DNA from: Flexithrix dorotheae DSM 6795
GTDB lineage: Bacteria > Bacteroidota > Bacteroidia > Cytophagales > Flammeovirgaceae
Length of the DNA: 64,000 nucleotides
Reading direction: 5' to 3'
Assembly: GCF_000379765.1 (NCBI RefSeq)
Contig: NZ_KB903432.1
Coordinates: forward strand, 225,291 to 289,290
Below are positions 9,248 through 16,916 of this stretch, piece after piece. Each line of letters opens with the position of its first letter. Positions within the stretch are counted from its first letter, which is position 1. The notes below the pieces were generated by a model. The model was not told the DNA's origin, made no database searches, and worked only from the letters and a program-made list of their open reading frames with translations. The translations under genes were made by a program, and so were the position numbers.

Positions 9248-9266
9248 TCATGAAATTATCTCATGA
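9248..9266. promoter_or_regulatory. Candidate LysR/MetR-type operator
   Basis: Two TCATGA hexamers sit at 9248-9253 and 9261-9266. The inner sequence 9251-9263 reads TGAA-N5-CTCA, one base away from the enterobacterial MetR box TGAA-N5-TTCA. The site lies between the divergent LysR gene and the YfiT-like gene. Confidence 0.4.
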
Positions 9267-9335
9267 TGGTGATGAAAACTTTTCGTTTTACATGAAGCCA
9301 AAAATCCTGTATTCTTGTAAAAAATCCCTATACTC

Positions 9336-9860
9336 ATGGAAAATCAAAAATACCCAATAGGACAATATCAATATCCAGGTGGATATAATGATCAGGAAAG
9401 GAAAGCACTGATTGCTGAAATTGAAGACACTCCAAAAAAATTATATGAAGCCGTAGCCGGATTATCTGAAAAACAACTGGATACTCCCTATCGGATTGGA
9501 GGCTGGAGTGTACGTCAGGTGGTGCATCACCTGCCTGATAGCCATCTCAATAGTTTCGCAAGGTTTAAGCTTGCACTTACGGAAGACTGCCCTCAAATTA
9601 AAGCATACAATGAAGCGGCCTGGGCTACGCTTTGTGACTATAAGGAAACCCCATTAGAAACTTCCCTTAAATTACTGGAATGTCTACATCAAAGGTGGGT
9701 TATTTTACTGCGTTCTCTACAAGAAGATGATTTCAAAAAAAGGTTCTATCATCCGGAAAATGGCACTGTTAGCCTGGACTATAACCTTGGATTATATGCC
9801 TGGCACGGAAAACATCATATTGCCCATATTACTTCCCTTAGGGAAAGAATGAAATGGTAA
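9336..9860 (+). CDS. YfiT/DinB-superfamily putative metal-dependent hydrolase or transferase
   Basis: The 174-residue protein matches the YfiT-like branch of the DinB fold. It opens with YPIGQYQYPGGY and has metal-ligand candidates His65/His70 in VVHHLPDSHLNS. The family C-terminal motif YAWHGKHHIAHITSLRERMKW supplies His160/161 and His164. In Bacillus YfiT three His residues bind a metal, and related proteins act as bacillithiol-dependent transferases; the substrate here is unknown. It faces the LysR regulator, which may control it. A TATTCTTG at 9310-9317 is a weak promoter match. Confidence 0.82.
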   Translation: MENQKYPIGQYQYPGGYNDQERKALIAEIEDTPKKLYEAVAGLSEKQLDTPYRIGGWSVRQVVHHLPDSHLNSFARFKLALTEDCPQIKAYNEAAWATLCDYKETPLETSLKLLECLHQRWVILLRSLQEDDFKKRFYHPENGTVSLDYNLGLYAWHGKHHIAHITSLRERMKW

Positions 9861-9987
9861 ATAGAAAAAATTGCTATAACATCTCTTGTAAGGCTTGGAA
9901 GATACCTATAGATTAATTGCTTTTGCTAAATTACAGGGGAATAAAAATAGAACAATATTACAGGATATTTGTAAAGTCACCTGATTT

Positions 9988-10020
9988 AAAATTTGCCATA
10001 ATAACGGCAATTTTATATTT
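9988..10020 (+). terminator. Terminator-like hairpin downstream of the YfiT-like gene
   Basis: Arms 9988-9997 and 10006-10014 pair with a single bulged T around an 8-base loop. The 3' arm ends in a T-rich run on the plus strand. It lies about 125 bases after the YfiT-like stop codon. Confidence 0.5.
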
Positions 10021-10121
10021 TTAACTGTTTTTGTAATCAGTACTGATTTTCAAAAATGAATTCTCAATTTGCATGATAAAGTTGGCGCTTGATAATGCAA
10101 TCGAGATAATCGCACTCTATT

Positions 10122-10154
10122 AAGCCGGATAGTATTTTACTTCCGGCTTTCTTT
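10122..10154 (+). terminator. Orphan terminator-like hairpin
   Basis: AAGCCGGA (10122-10129) pairs perfectly with TCCGGCTT (10142-10149) and is followed by a T-rich stretch. No gene ends just upstream; the nearest plus-strand stop is at 9860, already followed by another hairpin. It may end an unannotated short transcript. Confidence 0.45.
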
Positions 10155-10336
10155 GTATAGCGGAAGTCTTCCTTTACAAAAATTTATTTCAGATGTAAAA
10201 CCTTGGGGAGACACTTTGCTTTCAGGTCCGGTTCAGCTACTAAAAGAATGTTCTTCACCAGAAATAATAAATGTCCCTTATTGCTTTTGAAACATTTATG
10301 GGTAAGAACCAGGGAATAAAATAAAATTCAACAAAA

Positions 10337-11191
10337 TCAGGAGCAACACCTTTGTCCGCTATCCTTAAATTCTTTAATAGTCATGCCATAAGAATTTTTG
10401 AAGGTCCGGGCCAGATGGCTACTATCAGTGAAATTTAATTCAAAGGCAATTTCCTTTAAAGTCAGATCGGTATGTAGCACTTTTGTTTCCACCAGTTTTA
10501 ACTTCGATTTTGTAATATATTCATTCAAATTCATCCCGGCCTGCTTTTTAAAATATTCTGAAAAATAAGTAGGGGAAATCCCAAATTTCTCTGAAAGCAC
10601 AGGGATTCTGAGATTATCAGTATTACTAATATGTGTATTGATGAAGCGTAAAACCTCTCCAAATCTTCTTTCTGATTCATTCCCCTGATCAACATATCTT
10701 TTTTCAATACTTCTGGCTAAAATATTCAGAATACTGGCTATTGCTCCTGTTATAATAGCATCTGAATAAGAATCCCCATGAAGATATTCCTGATAAATAG
10801 ACTTAATAGTTTGTATAATATATGACCTTTCCCGATCTGAACTGATTATATCTCCTGGGACCTTATTGTAATTCGCCAGTATGTAGGCCATTCGATCAAA
10901 CCATTCCTTGTAGTCTGCAAGCTTATGGTTATTCAAAAAGTAATGATCGGTAAATCGAATAAAATAAAATCTGGAGAACTCCTTAATTTTAAATGAATGG
11001 CAATCCAGTGGGGGGAGTAAAAAAATATTTCCTGCTTCATAATCAAATTCATGCTGGTTAATGCACTGATGCCCTCTTCCCTCATCCACATAAACGATCT
11101 CAAAGAAATTGTGCTTATGGGGTCTTTTTTTCCACTCAGTTATCTCTTCTACATGAATCTCGAAAATTTTTTGGGCTTCCTCTGTAATCAT
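10337..11191 (-). CDS. AraC-family transcriptional regulator with cupin sensor domain
   Basis: The N-terminal part is a cupin-type sensor ([21 protein letters not shown], then [16 protein letters not shown]). The C-terminal 100 residues are an AraC double HTH ([31 protein letters not shown] followed by [33 protein letters not shown]). The open frame reaches 11218 but begins with TTG there; I use the first ATG at 11191. It is divergent from adh and is the natural candidate regulator of the adh/LLM/SDR/kef genes. Confidence 0.87.
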   Translation of the reverse strand: MITEEAQKIFEIHVEEITEWKKRPHKHNFFEIVYVDEGRGHQCINQHEFDYEAGNIFLLPPLDCHSFKIKEFSRFYFIRFTDHYFLNNHKLADYKEWFDRMAYILANYNKVPGDIISSDRERSYIIQTIKSIYQEYLHGDSYSDAIITGAIASILNILARSIEKRYVDQGNESERRFGEVLRFINTHISNTDNLRIPVLSEKFGISPTYFSEYFKKQAGMNLNEYITKSKLKLVETKVLHTDLTLKEIAFELNFTDSSHLARTFKNSYGMTIKEFKDSGQRCCS

Positions 11192-11333
11192 TGTAAGAAT
11201 ATTGGTTTTAGATGACAATTATAGGATAATTTCCCTAAAAAATGCCAATATTTTATTCCAAATTTTATGATCACAGACCACAATCCTGTTTGCATACCAT
11301 AAAAACCGAAAGTGATACAACTGAATATTAAAG

Positions 11334-11353
11334 TTTGACACCGATCTTTGACA
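11334..11353. promoter_or_regulatory. Direct repeat, candidate AraC-type operator
   Basis: The heptamer TTTGACA occurs twice (11334-11340 and 11347-11353), 13 bases apart start to start, 40-60 bases before the adh start codon. AraC-family proteins usually bind direct half-sites of this kind. The first copy also resembles a -35 hexamer. Confidence 0.35.
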
Positions 11354-11393
11354 TAATAATCAAACAAGTAATTTAACAAAGCAATTAATAATA

Positions 11394-12410
11394 ATGAAAG
11401 CAATAGGGTTTAAACAATCATTACCAATTAATGAAGCAAACAGTTTCATTGAATTTGAAACAGAGAAACCAACCCCAGATGGTTATGATCTGCTAATAAA
11501 GATTTCTGCAATTTCAGTTAACCCGGTCGATTATAAAATAAGACTGAATTCGGCTAAAGATCAAACTTTAGAAGTTCCTAAAATTATAGGTTGGGATGCA
11601 GTGGGAACAGTAGAGGCTGTAGGGGAAAAAACATCCCGATTCAAAGTTGGGGACGAGATTTACTATGCTGGGGATATCACCAGAAGTGGCAGCAATGCAG
11701 AGTTTCAGTTGGTAGATGAACGCATTGTGGGCTTTAAGCCAAAAAATTTAACTGATGCGGAAGCAGCAGCCATACCACTTACCGGACTGACTGCTTATGA
11801 ATCTCTCTTTGACCGGATAAAGATTGATCCTGAAAAGGATAAAGGGAAATCAGTACTTATACTTGCAGGTGCCGGTGGTGTAGGATCTATAGGCATTCAG
11901 TTAGCTAAAAAATTGGCTAAACTTACCGTGATAGCAACCGCCTCCCGCCAGGAAACAATCGATTGGTGTTTGGAAATGGGAGCTGACCATGTAATCAACC
12001 ATAGAGAAAACCTGCAATCAGAATTGGAGCGAATTGGCTATCCGCAGGTAGATTATATCCTGGACTTTGTAGATTTAGAAGGATATTGGGATAGCATTGC
12101 TGAAATTATAAAACCCCAGGGCCATATTGTTTCAATTACTGCCAGTAGTAAACCACTAAACCTGGATATTCTTAAAAGTAAAAGTGTTTCCTTTAGCTGG
12201 GAATTGATGTATACCCGATCTATGTACCATACAGAAGATATTGACCAGCAACACAAGATTTTAAATCATGTAGCGCAATTGCTGGAAGAAGGAACATTAA
12301 AGTCTACCCTGACAACTACCCTGAAAGGATTATCAGCAGACAACCTCAAAAAAGCCCATGAGATGCAGGAATCAGGAAAAACCATTGGTAAGACTGTCAT
12401 ACAATTTTAG
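11394..12410 (+). CDS. Zinc-type alcohol dehydrogenase-like NADP(H) oxidoreductase (quinone reductase group)
   Basis: This 338-residue MDR-superfamily protein has the GroES-like N-terminal domain (VNPVDYKIR, then IIGWDAVGTVEAVG and FKVGDEIYYAGD). A Rossmann domain follows with the cofactor motif AGAGGVGSIGIQLAK. It lacks the Cys cluster of structural zinc, and the usual GHE is replaced by GWDA, so it groups with the zinc-independent TIGR02817-like subfamily. Likely activity is reduction of quinones or alpha,beta-unsaturated carbonyls, which is inference. It is the first gene after the divergent AraC regulator. A terminator-like hairpin separates it from the next gene. Confidence 0.88.
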   Translation: MKAIGFKQSLPINEANSFIEFETEKPTPDGYDLLIKISAISVNPVDYKIRLNSAKDQTLEVPKIIGWDAVGTVEAVGEKTSRFKVGDEIYYAGDITRSGSNAEFQLVDERIVGFKPKNLTDAEAAAIPLTGLTAYESLFDRIKIDPEKDKGKSVLILAGAGGVGSIGIQLAKKLAKLTVIATASRQETIDWCLEMGADHVINHRENLQSELERIGYPQVDYILDFVDLEGYWDSIAEIIKPQGHIVSITASSKPLNLDILKSKSVSFSWELMYTRSMYHTEDIDQQHKILNHVAQLLEEGTLKSTLTTTLKGLSADNLKKAHEMQESGKTIGKTVIQF

Positions 12411-12559
12411 TAGTGACTACCTATTTCTTAAAAACTTATATCCTTCTCTCAGCTTTGAAAATCATATTTATTGAATTCAGAAATGGCCTGTTAGGTAAGT
12501 CCTCATTAAATGATTTAAGCTAAAATAAACTGGGTTTAAACTTTTGAATTTTCATGGTA

Positions 12560-12596
12560 AAATAGGCTTCTTCTAATTTGAGAAGCCTATTTATTT
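12560..12596 (+). terminator. Strong hairpin between adh and the LLM oxidoreductase gene
   Basis: A perfect 12-bp stem (12560-12571 with 12581-12592) has a 9-base loop and a T-rich tail. It ends 18 bases before the ATG at 12610, so it could terminate adh transcripts or act as an attenuator in the leader of the downstream genes. Confidence 0.65.
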
Positions 12597-12609
12597 CCCC
12601 TCTATAAAG

Positions 12610-13584
12610 ATGAAAGATTTTAAAAAAATAAATAAGGGATTTAATCGCGTTTTCAGGCCGGGAAAGCTCAGTGTGGGCATTGTCATCCCTATTGAAAATT
12701 ATGAAAGTGGGCCCATCCCAGGAATGAAAGATCACCTGGAAAAAGTCAAACTTGTGGAAGAACTTGGGTTTAAAGCTCTTTGGGTTCGGGATATCCCTTT
12801 TAATGTTCCTTCCTTTGGAGATGCTGGGCAAATGTTTGATCCTTTTACTTACCTCGGGTTTCTTTCAGCTCATACTTCTGAGATTGCTTTGGGCATTTCC
12901 AGTATTGCTTTACCCCTTCATCATCCACTTCATATAGCTAAATCAGCTACCAGCATAGATCAACTTTCTGAGGGTAGAATGATTTTGGGGGTGGCCTCAG
13001 GAGACAGACCTGACGAATATCCGGCTATGGGCATCGAATTTGAAAAACGTGAGGAATTATTTCGTGATGCATTTGACTATATCCGAAATATACAGGGAAA
13101 TTTTCCCATCGGTGGAAATACAAATTATGGCAACCTGAATGGCAATATGGATATGTTGCCAAAACCTTATGGTAATAAAATTCCTTTATTGATCACAGGG
13201 AGTAGCAGACAAACACTGGAATGGAATGCCAAAAATGCAGACGGATGGATGAATTATCCCAGAAATTTATATCAACAATATAACAACATCCTTCAATGGC
13301 GGGAATTGATTTCCAGAGACTTTGAATACGATAAACCATTTATGCAACCTTTGTATGTAATTCTGGAAGAAAATGATGACGCCAAACCTCAGGCCATACC
13401 ACTGGGTTTCAGAATTGGGCCAAAGTATTTGCTGGATTATTTTCAACAATTGGAAGAAATTGGAGTCAACCATGTAGCGATCAATCTTAGGTTTAACTCC
13501 ATGCCTATGGAAGCAACACTCCAAAAAATTGCGAATAAAGTTTTGAATCAAATCCACCAAACAGAAAAAGAAATTCAATTATGA
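12610..13584 (+). CDS. LLM-class (luciferase-like) flavin oxidoreductase
   Basis: The 324-residue protein has the luciferase-like TIM-barrel pattern: LSVGIVIPIENYESGPIPGM, FKALWVRDIPF, FDPFTYLGFLSAHTSEIALG, then HHPLHIAKSATSIDQLSEGRMILGVASGD. This is typical of the TIGR03571-type subgroup, which uses reduced flavin; the substrate is not known. Its stop overlaps the next start by 4 bases, showing translational coupling with the SDR. It heads the LLM-SDR-KefG-KefB operon, with a hairpin just before its start. Confidence 0.87.
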   Translation: MKDFKKINKGFNRVFRPGKLSVGIVIPIENYESGPIPGMKDHLEKVKLVEELGFKALWVRDIPFNVPSFGDAGQMFDPFTYLGFLSAHTSEIALGISSIALPLHHPLHIAKSATSIDQLSEGRMILGVASGDRPDEYPAMGIEFEKREELFRDAFDYIRNIQGNFPIGGNTNYGNLNGNMDMLPKPYGNKIPLLITGSSRQTLEWNAKNADGWMNYPRNLYQQYNNILQWRELISRDFEYDKPFMQPLYVILEENDDAKPQAIPLGFRIGPKYLLDYFQQLEEIGVNHVAINLRFNSMPMEATLQKIANKVLNQIHQTEKEIQL

Positions 13585-14378
13585 AAAAAATACTAGTCAC
13601 TGGAAGCACAGATGGTATAGGAAAATTAGTGGCAATAAAACTTGCTAAAGATGGCCACCAAATATATCTGCATGGCAGAAACCAAGAGAAATTAACCAAG
13701 GCAATTGAGGAAGCCAAATTTGACTCAGGAAATGAAAATGTATCAGGTTTTGTTGCTGATTTCTCTGACTTATCTGCGGTAAAAAGCATGAGTGATGAGG
13801 TGAAAAATGACCTGGAATCATTGGACATCCTGATTAATAATGCTGGGGTATATAATAGTTCTGTTCCTCAAAATGAAGATGAATTAGATACGCGCTTTGT
13901 CGTAAACTATCTGGCCTCGTATCTATTGACAAAGGAATTATTGACCCTACTTAGATACGGAAATGATGCACGGGTAATTAATCTGGCATCTGCTGCTCAG
14001 GCTCCCGTTGATCTTGAAGTATTAATGGGAAGAAGAAAAGCATCTGAACCAGATACTTATGCACAAAGTAAGCTGGCGTTAATTATGTGGAGTTTTCAAT
14101 TGGCAGAAAACGAAAAAGATTTAAATGTGATAGCCGTAAATCCTGGTTCCCTATTACATACAAAAATGGCTTTGGAGGCCTTTGGTAGTTTTTGGTCACC
14201 TGCAGAAAAAGGTGCTGATATTTTGTACGCCCTGGCAATTTCCGAAAAATATAAAAGTGTGTCTGGAAAGTATTTTAACAATGATAGTGGTAACTTTGCC
14301 CAGGCACATCCTGATGCTTATGACAATCTGAAAATTGGTAAGCTCATGAAAGTTACAAATGAAATTTTAGAAAGATAA
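13581..14378 (+). CDS. Short-chain dehydrogenase/reductase
   Basis: The 265-residue SDR has the cofactor motif TGSTDGIG (residues 7-14), NNAG in LDILINNAGVY, the Ser in VINLASAAQ, and the catalytic Tyr-Lys pair in YAQSKLAL. It overlaps the upstream LLM gene by 4 bases, and the KefG-like gene starts 5 bases after its stop, so the genes are translated from one message. The substrate is unknown. The operon context suggests reduction of reactive carbonyls, an inference. Confidence 0.88.
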   Translation: MKKILVTGSTDGIGKLVAIKLAKDGHQIYLHGRNQEKLTKAIEEAKFDSGNENVSGFVADFSDLSAVKSMSDEVKNDLESLDILINNAGVYNSSVPQNEDELDTRFVVNYLASYLLTKELLTLLRYGNDARVINLASAAQAPVDLEVLMGRRKASEPDTYAQSKLALIMWSFQLAENEKDLNVIAVNPGSLLHTKMALEAFGSFWSPAEKGADILYALAISEKYKSVSGKYFNNDSGNFAQAHPDAYDNLKIGKLMKVTNEILER

Positions 14379-14383
14379 TCCCT

Positions 14384-14989
14384 ATGGCCGAGGTTCTCAT
14401 CCTATTTGCTCATCCTAAATTTGAAAGTTCACGTGTAAACAAAGCATTAGTTGAAAAAATAAAGAAGAGACCGGGAGTAACATTCCATGATCTTTATGAG
14501 CATTATCCTGATTTTAATATTGACATTATTAAGGAGAAAAAACTATTGTTGGAGCATGATGTGATTGTTTGGCATCATCCGCTTTATTGGTATAGCTGCC
14601 CTCCAATACTTAAACAGTGGATTGATTTAGTACTGGAGTACAAATGGGCTTATGGTCCTGATGGAAATGCCCTGAAAGGAAAACAGGTTTTGAGTGTGAT
14701 CACTGCGGGAGGTTCGCGTGCAGTGTATTGTGCTGAAGGAAACAATAATTATTCAGTCAATGAATTTATGAGGCCTTTTGAACAGACAGCCCGACTTTGC
14801 GGAATGACATATCTGCCTCCCTTTACTGTAATGGGAACACATTTATTAGCTGAAGAGGAACTTCAAAACTATAGTGAACAATATGATAAAGCAATTTCCT
14901 TACTGCAACAGGGAATTACTGCCCAAAAACTGGGAAGATGTGACTACCTGAATGATCTAAAACAACTTCATAATTCCATTATAAAATGA
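14384..14989 (+). CDS. KefG/YheR-like NAD(P)H:quinone flavoprotein, K+-efflux ancillary subunit
   Basis: The 201-residue flavodoxin-like-fold protein starts VLILFAHPKFESSRVNKAL. It continues with DVIVWHHPLYWYSCPPILKQWIDLVLEYKWAYG, GKQVLSVITAGG, and a C-terminal FTVMGTHLL. These are the hallmarks of the NAD(P)H dehydrogenase (quinone) family containing KefF/KefG. In E. coli these subunits activate KefC/KefB at the membrane. The antiporter gene overlaps its end by 4 bases, which strongly supports that partnership. Confidence 0.9.
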   Translation: MAEVLILFAHPKFESSRVNKALVEKIKKRPGVTFHDLYEHYPDFNIDIIKEKKLLLEHDVIVWHHPLYWYSCPPILKQWIDLVLEYKWAYGPDGNALKGKQVLSVITAGGSRAVYCAEGNNNYSVNEFMRPFEQTARLCGMTYLPPFTVMGTHLLAEEELQNYSEQYDKAISLLQQGITAQKLGRCDYLNDLKQLHNSIIK

Positions 14990-16884
14990 GCGGCAGTATT
15001 CTATTTGAAGCCATAATTTTTCTTGCGGGAGCTATTATTTTTGTTCCGATAGCCAAACGTTTTGGTTTAAGTTCCGTGTTGGGCTACCTAATTGCAGGAA
15101 TGTTTATAGGCCCCTATGTATTTGGTTTTGTGGGGGAAGAGGGAGAAGATATTCTCCATTTTGCGGAATTTGGAGTAGTAATCATGCTCTTTCTTATCGG
15201 TCTGGAAATAGAACCAAAGAGCTTTTGGCATATGAGAAAAAGCATTGTGGGAATGGGTGGGTCCCAGCTTGTATTCACCCTGGCATTATCCCATATCGCT
15301 TTCTTATTTCTAGGATTTGACTGGAAGGTTTCTCTTGTCGTTTCCATGGCTGTAGTCCTTTCCTCCACTGCAATTGTCCTACAAACCATCAAGGAAAAAG
15401 GATTAATGAACACCTCCTATGGCACGGCATCATTCTCTATTCTCCTTTTTCAGGACATTATTGTTATCCCTATGTTGGCCGTGATTCCTTTGCTTTCGAA
15501 TTCCAACCCGGCTGCTTCAACTGATACTCATGAAGGGGAAGTACAAACCTACTTATTAGAAGGTTTACCAATAGGAGTTCAAACACTGGCTGTAATCCTT
15601 TCTGTAGCCATTGTAATACTTGCCGGCCGTTACCTGATTGTACCTATGTTAAAGTTGGTCGCCACCACCAAACTAAGGGAATTACTTTCAGCCTCTGCTT
15701 TGCTTATCATATTAGGTCTGTCTTTTGCAATGGAATTAGTAGGGTTAAGCCCGGCTTTAGGGGCTTTCCTGGGCGGAGTAGTTTTGGCAACCAGTGAGTT
15801 TAAACATGAGCTCGAAAGCAACCTTGAACCATTTAAGGGACTGCTCCTTGGTCTGTTCTTTATGGCTGTGGGAGCTTCCATTAATTTTATTGTCATTCGG
15901 GAAAATCCTATAATGATAGGTGGGTTGGTTGCCGGAGTGATCCTTTTAAAGGCATTAGTGATATATCTCATTGCCCTCCTTTTTAAGTTAAAAATGGATC
16001 AGAGATTACTTCTAAGCATAGGATTGGCACAGATAGGAGAATTTGCTTTTGTATTGCTCTCATTTGCATTTCAACTAAATATTCTGACAAGAGAATACCT
16101 AGATATGATGTTGGTAGTAACCGCCTTATCCATGACACTTGCCCCAATATTGGGAATCATTAATGAAAGGGTAATCCTGCCAAAGGTGGGCACAAAAGAA
16201 TCTGAAAAAAGACCCATTGACCACATCGCCAAATCACATAAAATCATTCTGGTTGGATTTGGTCATTTTGGAAGTACAATTGGAAGGTTTTTACGGTCAC
16301 ATGGGGTTGAGGCCACTATACTCGATCACGATTCCAATCGGGTAGATCTGCTGAGAAAAATGGGATTCGAAGTTTATTATGGGGATGCCACCCGGATTGA
16401 CTTGTTGGAGTCGGCTGGCATAAATGAGGCTGATTTATTAATCAGTGCAGTTGACAACCCGGACACTACCATGAATCTTGTAGAAATTGTAAAGGAAAAA
16501 TATCCACATGTGAAACTTATGGTAAGAGCTAAAAGCAGGTACGATGCCTACGAATTATTGAACTCAGGCATTGAGCATGTCTATCGCGAGTCCCTGGATA
16601 CCTCAGTAAAACTAGCCGCGGATGTGCTTACTCAAATGGGATTTAGAAAATACAGCGTATACAGACAAGCCCAGAATTTTATTAAATATGATGAAGACAG
16701 TTTGAAAAGACTGGCTGATAAACCAAAGGATAGCCGTGAGTATATTTTCCAGGCAAAAGAAGAAATCGCTGAACAGGAAAAGCTTTTGGAAGAAGATCTT
16801 AAACGAGGATTTATTGAAGCCGATCACCATTGGGATAGTGAGCAAATGCGTCTTCAGAAAAACAATTCTGAAAAAAAGGCTTGA
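14986..16884 (+). CDS. CPA2-family K+/H+ antiporter with RCK domain (KefB/KefC type)
   Basis: The 632-residue protein has a hydrophobic Na+/H+-exchanger domain of about 12 segments (residues 1-390). LSSVLGYLIAGMFIGPYVFG and the CPA2 motif GLSPALGAFLGGVVLA lie inside it. A TrkA-N/RCK NAD-binding domain (about 410-530) carries GFGHFGSTIGRFLR and the acidic DHDSNR turn. The tail is charged and helical. KefB/C proteins release K+ and acidify the cytoplasm when electrophile-glutathione adducts bind. Glutathione is often missing in Bacteroidota, so the ligand here may differ. It converges on the heparinase-like gene 33 bases away. Confidence 0.92.
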   Translation: MSGSILFEAIIFLAGAIIFVPIAKRFGLSSVLGYLIAGMFIGPYVFGFVGEEGEDILHFAEFGVVIMLFLIGLEIEPKSFWHMRKSIVGMGGSQLVFTLALSHIAFLFLGFDWKVSLVVSMAVVLSSTAIVLQTIKEKGLMNTSYGTASFSILLFQDIIVIPMLAVIPLLSNSNPAASTDTHEGEVQTYLLEGLPIGVQTLAVILSVAIVILAGRYLIVPMLKLVATTKLRELLSASALLIILGLSFAMELVGLSPALGAFLGGVVLATSEFKHELESNLEPFKGLLLGLFFMAVGASINFIVIRENPIMIGGLVAGVILLKALVIYLIALLFKLKMDQRLLLSIGLAQIGEFAFVLLSFAFQLNILTREYLDMMLVVTALSMTLAPILGIINERVILPKVGTKESEKRPIDHIAKSHKIILVGFGHFGSTIGRFLRSHGVEATILDHDSNRVDLLRKMGFEVYYGDATRIDLLESAGINEADLLISAVDNPDTTMNLVEIVKEKYPHVKLMVRAKSRYDAYELLNSGIEHVYRESLDTSVKLAADVLTQMGFRKYSVYRQAQNFIKYDEDSLKRLADKPKDSREYIFQAKEEIAEQEKLLEEDLKRGFIEADHHWDSEQMRLQKNNSEKKA

Positions 16885-16916
16885 AGTGATTAATTAAATT
16901 TTTTCCGGAAGTTAAC

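Larger units (their letters stand above)
9861..10336. other. Non-coding gap with several hairpins and a palindrome
   Basis: No convincing ORF lies in this 476-base stretch. It holds a hairpin at 9988-10014, a perfect 14-bp palindrome at 10035-10048 with flanking TTTTTG/CAAAAA arms, and a terminator-like hairpin at 10122-10154. It could hide a small RNA or be decayed sequence. Confidence 0.5.

Noticed and set aside
11188..11403. 71-residue hydrophobic ORF on the minus strand
   Set aside because: It covers the AraC/adh control region, overlaps the ends of both genes, and looks like AT-rich chance hydrophobicity with no start signal.
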